Assembly (NCBI GenBank): GCA_020205615.1
Contig: CM035170.1
Location: 14,360,980-14,424,979, forward strand
Length of the DNA: 64,000 nt
Direction: 5' to 3'
Origin: Panax quinquefolius
Lineage: Eukaryota > Streptophyta > Magnoliopsida > Apiales > Araliaceae
The number at the start of each line of letters is the position of its first letter. Positions within the stretch are counted from its first letter, which is position 1. The notes beneath the pieces were generated by a model, which saw only the letters and a list, made by a program, of their open reading frames with translations, was not told where the DNA came from and made no database searches. This document shows, piece by piece, positions 1-11,751 of this stretch. The position numbers were made by a program, and so were the translations under genes.

Positions 1-1589
1 TTAAAACTCCTTTTAGTGAATAAGTGCAGGAATCGGCGTTATTTTGGTGGAAATTGAGGCATCGGTGAGCATATGTGTGTAGGCTAGCGGAAAGGCGAGG
101 ATGTGCACGGCATGGGAGCATAATGAGGCATGGAAATCAAGCAAGCAAGAGGTTAAGGCATGAGCAAACAAGTAGCAAAGAAGAAAGAAGCATAAACCAA
201 ATTTCTCGATTTGCGGGATACATGCCAAGGCTGCCCATGCTTAAGAATACTAAAGGCTGCTTCATGCCGCAAGGAAAGTGCGAGGATGGGCATAGCTAGT
301 ATTCTGCAAGTCAAGTGCCCGCGAGGCAAGGACCGCGTGCCCGCGAGAGACCAAATAGCGAGCATGGCGAGAAGGCGAGCGCGCATCGATCGCGCTAAGA
401 TGTCCGGAGGCACTGAAAGCATCTTGTAAGTCTCGCGACCGCGAGATGATATATAAGAGCCATGCATGTACGTCGATGTTGTAATTTGTTTTATTTTTAA
501 TTAAGCAAACTTGATGATGTGTAATTGGTATAAAATGATTCTGACGTGTGTCAGAGAGGGGACTGGACATTATTTTACGTATTTTCATATTAGAATTAGG
601 GTTAACACCTTGGGGGAGAGTCCAACGGAGAACGAAGCCACAACGTCTTATTTTCTTCTTCTTAGAGGTCTTCACCATTGTGGATTTTGATTATTGTTAA
701 TGGAATTCTTTGGGGTTTTCATAGTTAATCATTGATTACTATTCAGCGTTTGGGTTTGATTGTTCTTTCTCTATTAATCTCATTTGCTTGATAATTGATC
801 ATGTTTAGTCTTGATCCCATAATGGTTTTTGGTTCTGCCATGAACTAAACTCCATTATGGGATCCTAACGGATTTTAATATGTCGATTGGTTGCACATCT
901 AAATGTTAGATTTATTTTGCATATCATATTGATTATCTATCATGGTTGGTTTGTATGTATGAATGACTGATAATCTTCATGTTAGTATTTGTATGGAATT
1001 GGAAATGAACATACAAATATGGATGAAATCATGATAGCATGCGAATATGGGGATTGCATATTTTGTGAAACAGATAGGAATATACTGTTTTGCCGTATGA
1101 GCTAGAATAAGGGTGGTGTTTAAAGTCAATAGGATTGCAATTACGCATAGGAATATGGTAATTGTAATGGTATTGGTGATCACATAGTTTCTAACATCTG
1201 TAGATGATATGTGAGTTGGTTATAGTGCATTGGAAAATGGTTATAACTCGCTTTTATGCCCTTGGCTATTATCCTGTGATATGTGAACACTTTTTGCATG
1301 ACATATGGCGATTGAATGAAATATTGAATGAAGTTAGGATCCCATTGTTTCCACATCATATTTAATTCGTTTATATTCTTATTTTTAGTTGGTAATTATA
1401 AATGATTCAAATCAACAATTAAGTTTATAGTCTTAGCATATAAATATAGTGAGTTAATTAATGCATAGTAGTCTAAAGTTAACAACTTTCTCTGTGGGAT
1501 CGATACTTTACTTACTATGTATTACTTGTTGACCTGTGTATACTTGCATGAGTTAGAGCTCTTTTATAAGAACTATAAAAGAGGCAACA
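1..1589 (+). repeat. TE1 left (5') LTR, first ~115 bp missing
   Basis: Position 1 aligns with 5185 of the right LTR. The copies are nearly identical by eye from about 500 to 1589, but differ strongly between about 160 and 480. A TATA-like stretch (gatatataag) lies near 446-456, after the variable block. The LTR ends with GGCAACA at 1589, six bases before the primer binding site. Confidence 0.85.
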
Positions 1590-1595
1590 AGTTTT

Positions 1596-1612
1596 TGGCG
1601 CCATTGCCGGGG
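1596..1612 (+). other. TE1 primer binding site, tRNA-Asp type
   Basis: TGGCGCCATTGCCGGGG matches the complement of the plant tRNA-Asp(GTC) 3' end at all but one base (A where G is expected). Priming by tRNA-Asp is common in Athila/Tat elements and differs from the initiator-Met primer of the chromoviruses in this window. A six-base spacer (agtttt) separates it from the LTR end. Confidence 0.85.
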
Positions 1613-1733
1613 AAAGGCGTTAATTTAGATAATTATCATTAGTTTAAAGTTGTATTGTATGACTTAGACAATTCTGTTCATTTCTCATTTCTATTTTTAT
1701 TTTGTTTTTGATTACAGGTACTTGTAAAGTTTT

Positions 1734-3038
1734 ATGCACACACGATCTTCCAATTCAGAGTTAACACCAGCACAAGATAAAATAAACGGAAAAGGTTGGA
1801 AAGCAAGAGTGCGCATAAATTTACAAGCACAGTTAGAGGGTACCATGGATGACTTTGCTTATCAATGGCCTTATGCAAATAGGATTCAACCAAGGGACAC
1901 AAGACCTGAAGGACTCAATGTATTTTCTACATTGTCAGCACAGATTGCAACACTTTCGGAGAGGTTGGATGTTCTTGCAGCCCAATGCACTCGAGAGATA
2001 GCAGTTACATGTGAATAATGTGATGGCGAGCATCCGAGTTATCAGTGCAACATCAAAGTTGGACAAGTGCAGTTTGGGGGTGATTACTTCAACAACGATG
2101 TTTATCCTAATTATCAACAAGGTTGGGGGTATCACCCAGATTATGAAAGGGGTTATAACTATCAAGGTCAATACTGCATCTCAAGTCCAACATATCCATC
2201 AAATTTCTCATATCCACCTCCAATGCAACAAGAAGAAAATGTAGAGTTGAAGGAATTCATGTCAAAAAGCATAGCAGACCATGGAAAGACGATGATGAGT
2301 CAGGAGTTATCAAGCCAAAATCTTAACAGACAGATGGAACAACTCATTAACTCCTCAGTGAATGGTCCTCAATACATGGATTTTGAAACTGAACAAGATA
2401 ATTCAAGATCGGAGGATTTGTGGTTCAAAGTTGTAGCATCAACTGAGGAAAAGATGATTGAGCAAGAGAGGTCAATTCGAAAGCTTCAGAATCATATGGA
2501 TCAAATGTTCGAAGCCTTGATCAATCGCCCTCCAAATAATTAGTGCTATGACATGGATGATGAAATCGATGGAGAGCCAAAAGTGTACATGCCACTGAAT
2601 GAACTGAAAGGAGTGGACATTGAGGAGACAACTGGGGGTATGGAAAATAAAGAACATGAGCTGACTTGTATAATAACCCACGTGCCTTCTCAATTAGAGT
2701 TGAAAAATTCAGTGAACTTTGCACACCCATGTCCCTTTGGTAGTCACATCCAAAGCAATAATTTCTACGATTATAAGGCCTCTTACAAACCATGGTGGGC
2801 TACGGAAGAGATAATAAAAGAAAAAAATCCCGTTGAATCATTCATGCCTCAATGCAAAAATCTATTCACAGATACAACGGGAGAAACACCTAGCATTGCA
2901 ATGGAACTTGGGACATCATGTACAGGAAATATCCTAGGTGGCTTCAATTCACAAATTCTCATGATGGGGAACCTACCAAAGCACATAGCGGTTCTAATGG
3001 ATGGAGGGTTCATATCTTATCGTAGAGGAATTGGATAG
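1734..3038 (+). pseudogene. TE1 gag-like reading frame with two in-frame stops
   Basis: Three open segments (1734-2018, 2067-2543, 2553-3038) share one frame and together make about 434 codons. They are separated only by TAA at 2016-2018 and TAG at 2541-2543. A retroviral-type zinc knuckle spans the first stop: Cys-x2-Cys-x3-His-x4-Cys, with the pattern C-E-stop-C-D-G-E-H-P-S-Y-Q-C. That form is typical of the C-terminal half of Athila/Tat gag proteins. A Tyr/Pro/Asn-rich stretch (YHPDYERGYNYQG) and a Gln-rich, likely coiled-coil segment (residues about 165-265) follow, also as in that family. The N-terminal capsid half appears to be missing, and the last 160 residues resemble nothing I can name with confidence. 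Confidence 0.65.
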
Positions 3039-3230
3039 CGGTGTCAAGAAAAGAGTCCAAATTAACTGACTATAAGTCGAAGCGCTAGATGGGAGGCACC
3101 CCATCCAATCTTTCTCCTCCTTGTTTAATTCTTATTTACATTTCCATATTTAGTAGAGGTTAGATAGTGGTAAGTATTAATAATAGTTTGATTGTTTCTC
3201 CTCTCAAGTTCAATCCAATTGCTATAAGCA

Positions 3231-3998
3231 TTCAGGATCAAATAGAAATCAAAAAGCTGAAAGTTTGCCAGTCGCTTAGTAGTGAGGTCGCCTGCAAATA
3301 AATCTTACAAAAACACCACACTAGCCGCGATATCTCGATCATGAAAAAAAATTGCTGAATTCTTAGAATTTTTGACTAAAGCGTTCGGACAGTTAGAAGC
3401 CCACACTCAGTTTCCAACTACAGAATATCTCAAACTTAGCCATCGCTTTGATATACTAGCGGATCACATGAGGCGAAACGGAGATGACATTGCCACTTAG
3501 GGGAGTATTCTTTCAATTTTAATTACAATGAAGGCATTGTTTATTTTAAATTTGGGGGCATTGGTGTACTTGTATAGTAGTTTAGTTGCATTTTATTTTA
3601 GCATGTTTAGTTTACATTTCAGGATCAAACAGAAGTCAAAAACTAAGTCGCTAGTATGGTCAATATGTAATGTCACGTAATCCCTCAAAGTTAAACACTG
3701 CATGCGGCACTGCCACATGATAGCTCAATCAAAAAAAATCTTGAATTCTTATAATTTCTGACTAAAGCGTTCGGACAGTTAGAAGCCCACACTCAGTTTC
3801 CAAACATAAAATATCTCAAACTTAGCCATCGCCTGATATACTAGCAGATCATGAGGAGGCGAACGAAGATGACATTGCCACTTAGGGGAGTATTCTTTCA
3901 ATTTTAATTACAATGAGGGCATTGTTTATTTTAAGTTTGGGGGCATTGGTGTACTTGTATAGTAGTTTAGTTGCATTTTATTTTAGCATGTTTAGTTT
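3231..3998 (+). repeat. TE1 internal tandem duplication, 387-bp unit x2
   Basis: The first copy (3231-3617) and second copy (3618 to about 3998) both start with TTCAGGATCAAA. Both contain the block 'gactaaagcgttcggacag', the block 'cttaggggagtattc' and the polypurine-like string TTTGGGGGCATTGGTG, and both end in 'gcatgtttagttt'. They differ by small indels and substitutions, mostly near 3255-3330 and 3640-3720. No reading frame runs through them. The duplication copies a PPT-like tract twice inside the element. Confidence 0.85.
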
Positions 3999-5056
3999 AA
4001 TTTTGCATGAATATGTGTTAGTTAAATTTTAGCATAAAATTTTTATTTTTTATTCATTGATAGTATGTTTAGTTTAATGTCTCACATAAATTCTTGCGTA
4101 TAAATAGAAATTTTTGCCTAAGCCAATGATGATAGTGAATTGTGAACGATTTCAGAATATGTTGCATAACACAACGTGGATATAATGTTTTACACAATGC
4201 GATTCATGTGGCTATTTATATGCTTTCGGTTTGCACAATTGTGTTCATATTCACTTGTAAGTCTAAGATGTGTGTCTTGCATTGCTCAATAGAACATGTA
4301 GATTTAAAATGAGAAACATGAGGAAAGTGTTGTAGATTATAGAGTCATTGAAGTGTAAATTTTGGGGAAACTTGGGTATGCTGTGTATATATATATATAT
4401 GCAATAACGTGACTAGTCTTAATTCGGGGCCCTGGCTACTTGAGTAAGTACGCCCGAGGGGATTGTCTCTACACCTAGCGCCCTAAGGTCTTTCATGGTC
4501 TGGGAGTCGTTGGTTGAAAGCTCGCTAAAGGGTAGCAGTGTGCCTAATGGATTGAGACTTTACACGGTCATGTGAAAAAAAAAGGAAAAGAGCAAAAGAA
4601 AAGAATCAATAGCAATAAACACCACGGAAAAGTGCAAAATCGCCCTCGTGAGTAGCAATAAAGCAATAAACCCATTGTTGAACCTTAGTTTGCGGTGAGA
4701 TGTCAAAGCGATCTATGTGCAATGAGTATACATGAATCTTGATTTAGATTATAATTTTCTCGTGAAAAGCAATGTAGATACATAATCTTTGCTTGGATCA
4801 AGTTTTTGAGAACAACACACACACACACAAAGATCTCTATAGCATTCATGAATTATCTGCGTGTATGATGTTATATCTATGGTTTGGTTTGAAATTATGT
4901 TCGAATCCTAAAAGTTCACCGAGGTAATTTGAAATAAATTTCATTATGGTCAAGATTATGTAAGACTAGTTTGCATCATAAGGTAGTTAAATAGTTTTGT
5001 AGTTACATTTTCAGTGTTCATGCATATGCATTGCTTGAGGGCAAGCAACAGTTCAA
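3999..5056 (+). other. TE1 3' non-coding region
   Basis: This is about 1 kb between the duplicated block and the polypurine tract. It has no supported reading frame. It contains a short (TA)n run near 4386-4401, a GC-richer stretch at 4420-4570 and a (CA)n run near 4816-4827. Long non-coding 3' regions of this kind are usual in Athila/Tat derivatives. I see no gene here. Confidence 0.6.
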
Positions 5057-5069
5057 GTTTGGGGGTATT
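5056..5069 (+). other. TE1 polypurine tract
   Basis: AGTTTGGGGGTATT immediately precedes the right LTR start TGATAAGTG at 5070. Second-strand priming occurs at such a tract. Two similar strings, TTTGGGGGCATTG, lie upstream in the duplicated block. Confidence 0.7.
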
Positions 5070-6788
5070 TGATAAGTGATATTTTTACTCACTTATTGTA
5101 TAATAATCCATGCGAAGTGTGCCCACCTTGAGTACATTTCATTGTGTTTTAGTCGCATTTCACGTTATTTTGCATTTCATATACTTAAAACTCCTTTTAG
5201 TGAATAAGTGCAAGAATCGGCGTTATTTTGGTGGAAATTGAGGCATCGGTGAGCATATGTGTGTAGGCTAGTGGAAAGGCGAGGATGTGCACGGCATGGG
5301 AGCATAATGAGGCATGGAAATCAAGCAAACAAGAGGTTAAGGCATGAGCAAACAAGTAGCAGCAGCAGCAAAGCATAAACCAGACTCAGGATTTGCAGGA
5401 CACATGTTGCAAGCAAGGTCACAAGGGCAATATAAAGGCGAAGTCGCAGCATACATGGCAAGTGCAAAGGCTGGGACATAAGGAGCATTCTGCAAGTTAA
5501 GCGCCCGCGAGGCAAGGACCGCACACCCGCGAGAGACCAAATACAGCCATGAGCGAGGCGAGAGCGCATCAGCGTGTTAAGACTTCCGAGGCACCGAAAG
5601 ATATCTTTGTAAGTCTCACGACCATGAGACAGATATATATACTAGGCTGCATGCCAAGGCGCATGGCGATCTTGATGTTGTAATTTGTTTTATTTTTAAT
5701 TAAGCAAACTTGATGATGTGTAATTGGTATAAAATGATTATGACGTGTGTCAGAGAGGGGACTGGACATTATTTTACGTATTTTCATAGTAGAATTAGGG
5801 TTAACACCTTGGGGGAGAGTCCAACGGAGAACGAAGCCACAACGTCTTATTTTCTTCTTCTTGGAGTTCTTCACCATTGTGGATTTTGATTATTGTTAAT
5901 GGAATTCTTTGGGGTTTTCATAGTTAATCATTGATTACTATTCAGCGTTTGGGTTTGATTGTTCTTTCTCTCTTAATCTCATTTGCTTGATTATTGATCA
6001 TGTTTAGTCTTGATCCCATAATGGTTTTTGGTTTCGCCATGAACTAAACTCCATTATGGGATCCTAACGGATTTTAATATGTCGTTTGGTTGCACATCTA
6101 AATGTTAGATTTGTTTTGCATATCATATGGATTATCTATCATGGTTGGTTTGTATGTATGAATGACTGATAATCTTCATGTTAGTATTTGTATGGAATTG
6201 GAAATGAACATATGAATATGGATGAAATCATGATAGCATGCGAATATGGGGATTGCATATTTTGTGAAACATATAGGAATATACTGTTTTGCCGTATGAG
6301 CTAGAATAAGGGTGGTGTTTAAAGTCAATAGGATTGCAATTACGCATAGGAATCTGGTAATTGTGATGGTATTTGTGATCACATAGATTCTAACATCTGT
6401 AGATGATATGTGAGTTGGTTATAGTGCATTGGAAAATGGTTATAACTCGCTTTTATGCCCTTGGCTATTATCCTGTGATATGTGAACACTTTTTGCATGA
6501 CATATGGAGATTGAATGAAATATTGAATGAAGTTAGGATCCCATTGTTTCCACATCATATTTAATTCGTTTATATTCTTATTTTTAGTTGGTAATTATAA
6601 ATGATTCAAATCAACAATTAAGTTTATAGTCTTAGCATATAAATATAGTGAGTTAATTAATGTATAGTAGTCTAAAGTTAACAACTTTCTCTGTGGGATC
6701 GATACTTTACTTACTATGTATTACTTGTTGACCCGGGTATACTTGCATGAGTTAGAGCTCTTTTATAAGAACAATAAAAGAGGCAACA
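5070..6788 (+). repeat. TE1 right (3') LTR, 1719 bp
   Basis: It starts TGATAAGTG and ends GGCAACA. A TATA-like 'agatatatata' occurs near 5630-5640. It matches the left LTR closely except for about 5348-5680, where many indels and substitutions cluster. The next five bases, GTATT (6789-6793), should be the target duplication, but the left copy lies outside the window. Confidence 0.85.
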
Positions 6789-6789
6789 G

Positions 6790-6904
6790 TATTCAACACT
6801 CAAAGGTTATACCTCAAGAGTTAGAATCTGAAATGAAGTCAAGGTATCCTCAGCTCTTTGGCATATCAAGTCCGTACGTAAATTTTGAGGGCAAATTTTC
6901 ATAA
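6790..6904 (+). pseudogene. TE2 pol C-terminus (chromodomain end), truncated by TE1
   Basis: The frame reads KVIPQELESEMKSRYPQLF and ends in a stop just before the polypurine tract 'aaggaggggagat'. It matches the end of the TE12 and TE8 polyproteins. In those elements about 15 residues, including LWRNH and EEMTW, lie between VIPQ and ELESEM. Here these are missing through a clean 45-bp in-frame deletion near 6817. The deleted part is the tryptophan-containing heart of the chromodomain. Everything upstream is displaced by TE1. Confidence 0.75.
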
Positions 6905-6915
6905 GGAGGGGAGAT

Positions 6916-9895
6916 TGTGAGACCCCAGATTTTTTTTGAATAAAGATTAAATTTTCTCGAAATATATTTTTGAATATTATGGTGTGGATTTGATTTAATG
7001 TTATAGTGTGGGTAATATTTACAAATTTTGCAAAGTACGCAAGTTGTTATATAATATTCGATTGGTCGGGGAATATTCGTTTTAACAAGGAATATTCGTA
7101 CAATGGCACAATCATTGGTGGACCCCACAACGGAATTATTGTCGGATTGAGAAAACGACAAAAGTATTTTATTAAAAATAACGGCGAAAGTTTTACCGTT
7201 AATACTGTTGAACTATTCGGTAGTAAAAGTACAGTAATACGCGTGGTTGCATAGTAGCACACGATATTGATTATTGATGCTTACGTGAGAAGTCACTCAG
7301 TTATACTCAATTATTGCTAGAATAATTATTGCATCATATCTCTCATATTATTGATTCGATTATTGTCACAGTATCATCTGAATAATATATTATTTTATTA
7401 AGTCAATAATTGAGATGACAAAGTTATTCATATTATTAAATTGCAATATTTACAATGTCTAGAAGTTCTGTCAAGTAGAGGTTTGGTCACCTAATTGCTA
7501 CCATAGATAGAAATCCTTATTGAAAGCCCCTCTTCCTCGAGGACGACTGGTTGATAAATATTATGAGTTATAATATTAATGATGAATGTTATTAATATTG
7601 AAGTTGTGCTCGGAGTTGAATTTGGAGACGCGGACGTGATATTTGAGTCCGGAACGATGAAATTAGTAAGAATAGACTATAAACACAAAATTTGCCGGTT
7701 TTTACTATTTGGTCAAAAAGTCAACAGTTGACTTTTTTGGGAAAAGTCAAATTTCAAAATTTCAAAATTTATATTTTTTGATAAAAATAGTTTCATTATG
7801 TTGGAATTATTTGTGTTAGTGAAAATCAAAATTTATTTCGATAAAAATTGATGTCTAGAGGTTATTTTGACCAATCGGGTATTTAGCCGGATAAATGAGC
7901 AATTGATTGCTATTATTTCATATGATTATAACTATTTGTTCACATGTGTATACTATTGTTTCACATTCTTGTTACTATTAGGGGAGTTGGTGCAAGATTG
8001 ATAATACTTACATGACTAAGTTAAAATGGAGGTATAGATGGAGGTACTATACTGTAATTCGTATTTTCACATGTCTAGAACTATTGATTCACATGATTTA
8101 CTATTGATTCACATTATTTACTATTAGGGGAGGTGGTGTAAGTTTGATAATATTTGCAGGACTAAATTAAAAATGAAAGAAAAGTTGGAGGTATTGTTCT
8201 GTAATTTTTTGAGCCCCAAAATGTGCAATTATCGAAACTATATTTTTCTATAAATAAAGCTCATTCTTCCTTTATTTCTCACCAATTCACTAAAGCTATA
8301 GAGCACTTATTATAGAGAGAAAGCTATAGAGAGAAAATCTATAGAAGAAGAGAAGCCTGCTACTTCACTACTCCTATATCCAGCTTTTACTAAAAGGATA
8401 TTATTCTTTTGTATTCAAGAAGAGAACTTCATTATTCCATTTCTTTATTTTCCTGTTGGAATAACTTTACGCTGAAAGCTACCCTATACTTGGTGACATT
8501 CTTCTATTATTCATCTTTATTATTATGTGAATATCCTGGTTTGTCTATATCTGTAGGACTGGTTCCATTTTTTTATTCCGCCTTTATTATTCGGTTGAAT
8601 ATCCTCATCTTATATCTGTACCGGACCGGTTCCATCATTTATTATTCTCGCATTTATTATTCTGTTGGAACATCCTGCTTGCAGGAATTTCACCGACTTC
8701 GTTCCGTTATTATTATTCTATTGAATAACTCAGATATATATCAAGCACTGCGCATGCGTGGTGATATCTTTTGTTATTCCATTCGGTATTATACTCAGTT
8801 GATTAAAATTTTGACTTCTATACTCCATGAAATTAGTGGAATATCCTTGATATTTGCGCTTCATCCAGTATTTTTCATGGAAATATTCTTCTGAGCATTC
8901 TTGAATTTTATTCTACAAAGAAGTATCATGTTGATAATTTGGACGTTATTGGTTCCTGGACAAATTAATTCTTGAACTTGTTTAATTGAATTCTTATATC
9001 ATTGTCATCATCCTCATGTTTATGTTATGTTGAAAGTCATATGTGGCTGTGAAGGCATAGATGGACTTGGTATGATTATGACCAGGATTATTCGGTATAA
9101 TCATGGCTGCGTAATGTTACAAATGATGTGAAAATTAAAAGTCCTCATTGGCCCGTAGTGCATTGATGGACAGTTTTTGGTATGATTATGGCTATGGATT
9201 CTCTTCAGCCAAGGGAGAAAAGATGAATTATTTTCTGGCATGATCAGGACCCTTGATGAAAACACGATTATCTTTGGCCCGTAGTGCATAGATAATTCAT
9301 GGTCGTGACACTAAAGAATATCCTTGGCCTGTAGTGCAGGGATGATTTAATGATGTGGATTATTTATTGAGCTGAGTCTCAGCGATAACAGTGATGAAAA
9401 ACCTTTTTAATCATAAAAGATAGTAGATTTTATTTTCTACTTGACTCTTTTAATGGATTGCTTGAGTTACTACAGCTTAAACTTGATGTCAATTATATTT
9501 TATCAGTTTAACATTGTTGGAGACTAATGATAATTTATTCTGCATTATCTTAGTTATAATATTTCTTACTGGGCTAGTTGAGCTCACCCTTTCTTTTACT
9601 GTTCTCTTCAGGAAATGAGAATATAGTTGGGACGAGTCGGGGAACGGAGTGATGGTCCAGAGGATAGAATTAGTAGTCCACACTATTCTATGAAATAGTG
9701 TGATAATAATTGTAATGAGGACTCCTTTTGAGTTTGTATAATCTCTAGTAGACAATATTTGTATTCAAACTCACAGCTTTATGTTTTGTTGTATTGTACA
9801 CGCATGTTGTATTAGTAAGTTGTATTTGAATTACATACCATATGTATCATGCGACCCAAGATGGGTGATGTATACCTAATTTTGGGGGCGCCACA
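6916..9895 (+). repeat. TE2 3' LTR (Tekay/Del-like chromovirus), 2980 bp
   Basis: It starts TGTGAGACCCC right after the TE2 polypurine tract and ends GGGGGCGCCACA, the boundaries shared by the chromovirus LTRs in this window. A TATA box (TATAAATA) lies at 8249-8256. The transcribed part holds degenerate repeats of 'ttattattctgttggaata' (8480-8740) and the module 'ctttggcccgtagtgca' (about 9140-9340). The downstream flank (CTTAC, 9896) is TE3 LTR sequence, so TE2 is inserted in TE3. Confidence 0.85.
8249..8256 (+). promoter_or_regulatory. TATA box in TE2 LTR
   Basis: TATAAATA is followed within about 10 bases by 'gctcattcttcc' and then a purine-rich leader with several 'agagagaaa' runs. The same box and spacing recur in the TE12, TE8, TE3, TE6, TE7 and TE15 LTRs, which supports it as the LTR promoter. 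Confidence 0.65.
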
Positions 9896-11290
9896 CTTAC
9901 CTCAAAATATCGCAAGATTTCGATGGGAATATCGGTATATAAGGTCAAGGAAACTTGCACTGATGAATAGAAACTCACAAAGTATCTAAATACTCACAAA
10001 ATACACTCAATAATATATAGAGAGAAAGAGAGAAAGCTTATGTTTCTGGTGTGATTTTCAATTCTAACTTAGCCCTCTATTTATAGGAAAATGTTAAGAC
10101 GCAAGAAGCAGACTTGACCTGCAACCTGATGGCTTTACCTGCTACTATTGCCACCCACCACATTTGAAATAAAATTCAGCACATTTCTTCACCAACCACA
10201 AGTGGGGCCCACTCAATTCTAGAATTTTCCACCAAAATCTTTTATAACCTGATTTCCGAATCAGCCACCTCTTAAAAATCATAACAAATCATACGCTCCT
10301 TTTTAACAGTTCAAAATTTGTGGACATATACTCAACTTATATATGTATAACATATCCAAAAATTACAACGATCCAACGGTTGGATTAAAAATTATAACTC
10401 CCGCAATATATCTCAAAAAACACTGGTTTGATTTTTAATACCTCCAATCTGACAAAATACTATTAAAATACCTCAACATTAATTCCTTCACTTATAACCA
10501 CATAAATAAATCCATCATTTATATCCACATAAAATAAATATTTCCTTATCATATGAATCAATGATTAATTATTCACAAATAATATTATAGAATCACATTT
10601 ATGACAACCAGTCGCTCCCCGTGAAAGAGGGGATTTCCAATAAGGATTTCTCCTCATCGACGCCGCAATTAGGTGACCAAACCTCTCCTTGACAGAACTT
10701 TCTAGACATTGCCAATAATGTTATCTAATAATATTATTCAAATAATATGAATTATTGATCTGATAATGGAGATACTGTGAAGTAACAATTATTGAACAAC
10801 AATAATATAAAATATCAACACAACAATTATTTATTCAATAAAATAAAATATTGAACAGTAATTACTGTAACAATTATTGAGTAGTGCCTTCTTACGTAAG
10901 GATCAATAATTCAAAAAATATTGCGTAATCTGTACCGCTTCATGCAACCACGAGTATTATCGTATTTTAACCACCGGGTATTCCAACAAAGGTTAATCTG
11001 TAACAATAACTACGTAGCTTATTTATAACAACCCAAACTTTGTCATTTTCTTCATCGATGCTTATCTCGTTAAGGGGCCCTACAAATGGCTACGCCGTCA
11101 AATTTAATATTCCCCACGTAAAGAATATTCCATGACCAAACGAATATTACCCGACAACAATGAATATTATATAACCATTTGCTTATTTTGAAAATTTGCA
11201 CATTTCACCCATAACCAAAGTATTATATCAAATTAATACCTTATTATTCAAGAAATTTGATTTTATTCATTAAAAAGTTGGGGTCTTACA
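9896..11290 (-). repeat. TE3 3' LTR, 5' portion only
   Basis: It matches the TE3 5' LTR from 'cttacctcaaaatatc' (about 14990) to the terminal GGGGTCTTACA (11290), which is the TGTAAGACCCC start on the minus strand. A TATA box lies at 10078-10085 (minus strand). TE2 interrupts the LTR on the left. Confidence 0.85.
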
Positions 11291-11301
11291 ACCTCCCCTC
11301 C

Positions 11302-11751
11302 TTATGAAATTTCGTCCTCGAAATTAACGTACGTACCTGGTGTTTCAAAAAGGTGAGGATACCTCGCTTTCATTTCTGATTCCAACTCCCAGGTCATTTC
11401 TTCAATAGCATGGTTTCTCCACAAAACCTTAACTTGTGGTATAACCTTCATGCGTAGAACATGCTCTTTCCTATCCAATATCTTGACAGGTACCTCCTCG
11501 TACATTAAATCTTCGGCTATCTCGTCTGGTTCTAACGCAATAATGTGGTTTGGGTCGTCCACATATTTACGTAACATCGATACGTGAAAAACGTTATGAA
11601 CACGTGGCATACTTAGTGTTAAGGCGAGTCTATAGGCCACAGTTCCTACTTGATCGAGGATTTCAAATAAATCGAAGGCTTGAGGTTTCTTCTCTTCATC
11701 GACTCTTTCTTCTAGAATAACGCATTCTTGTACCTTCTTCTTTATATTCAT
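11302..11751 (-). pseudogene. TE3 pol C-terminus with integrase deleted
   Basis: One open frame of 149 codons. Residues 1-20 (KKKVQECVILEERVDEE) come from the RNase H-integrase linker. From residue 22 it jumps to the post-integrase tether (ILDQVGTVAYRLAL, then MPRVHNVFHVSML). A complete chromodomain follows at residues about 85-130 (EVPVKILDRKEH, WRNHAIEEMTWE), then RYPHLFETPGTYVNFE. The integrase zinc-binding and DDE core are absent. The intact frame across the deletion suggests either a recent event or chance. The chromodomain, which steers integration in chromoviruses, still has its conserved tryptophans. Confidence 0.8.

Larger units (their letters stand above)
1..6788 (+). mobile_element. 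TE1: non-autonomous Athila/Tat-like LTR retrotransposon (LARD), 5' end outside the window
   Basis: Two long direct repeats (1-1589 and 5070-6788) flank a short internal region of about 3.5 kb. The first repeat is followed by a tRNA-Asp-type primer binding site and the second is preceded by a G-rich polypurine tract, so these are LTRs. The internal region holds only a broken gag-like reading frame and long non-coding DNA. No protease, RT, RNase H or integrase motif is visible, which fits a large retrotransposon derivative that depends on a partner for movement. The right LTR ends in CA at 6788 and continues directly into the pol 3' end of a chromovirus (TE2), so TE1 inserted into TE2. About 115 bp of the left LTR and the left target duplication lie outside the window. 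Confidence 0.85.

Noticed and set aside
8409..8894. 161-codon frame
   Set aside because: It lies wholly in the TE2 LTR leader array and reads through degenerate 'ttattattct' repeats. Equivalent frames in sister LTRs are broken at different places.
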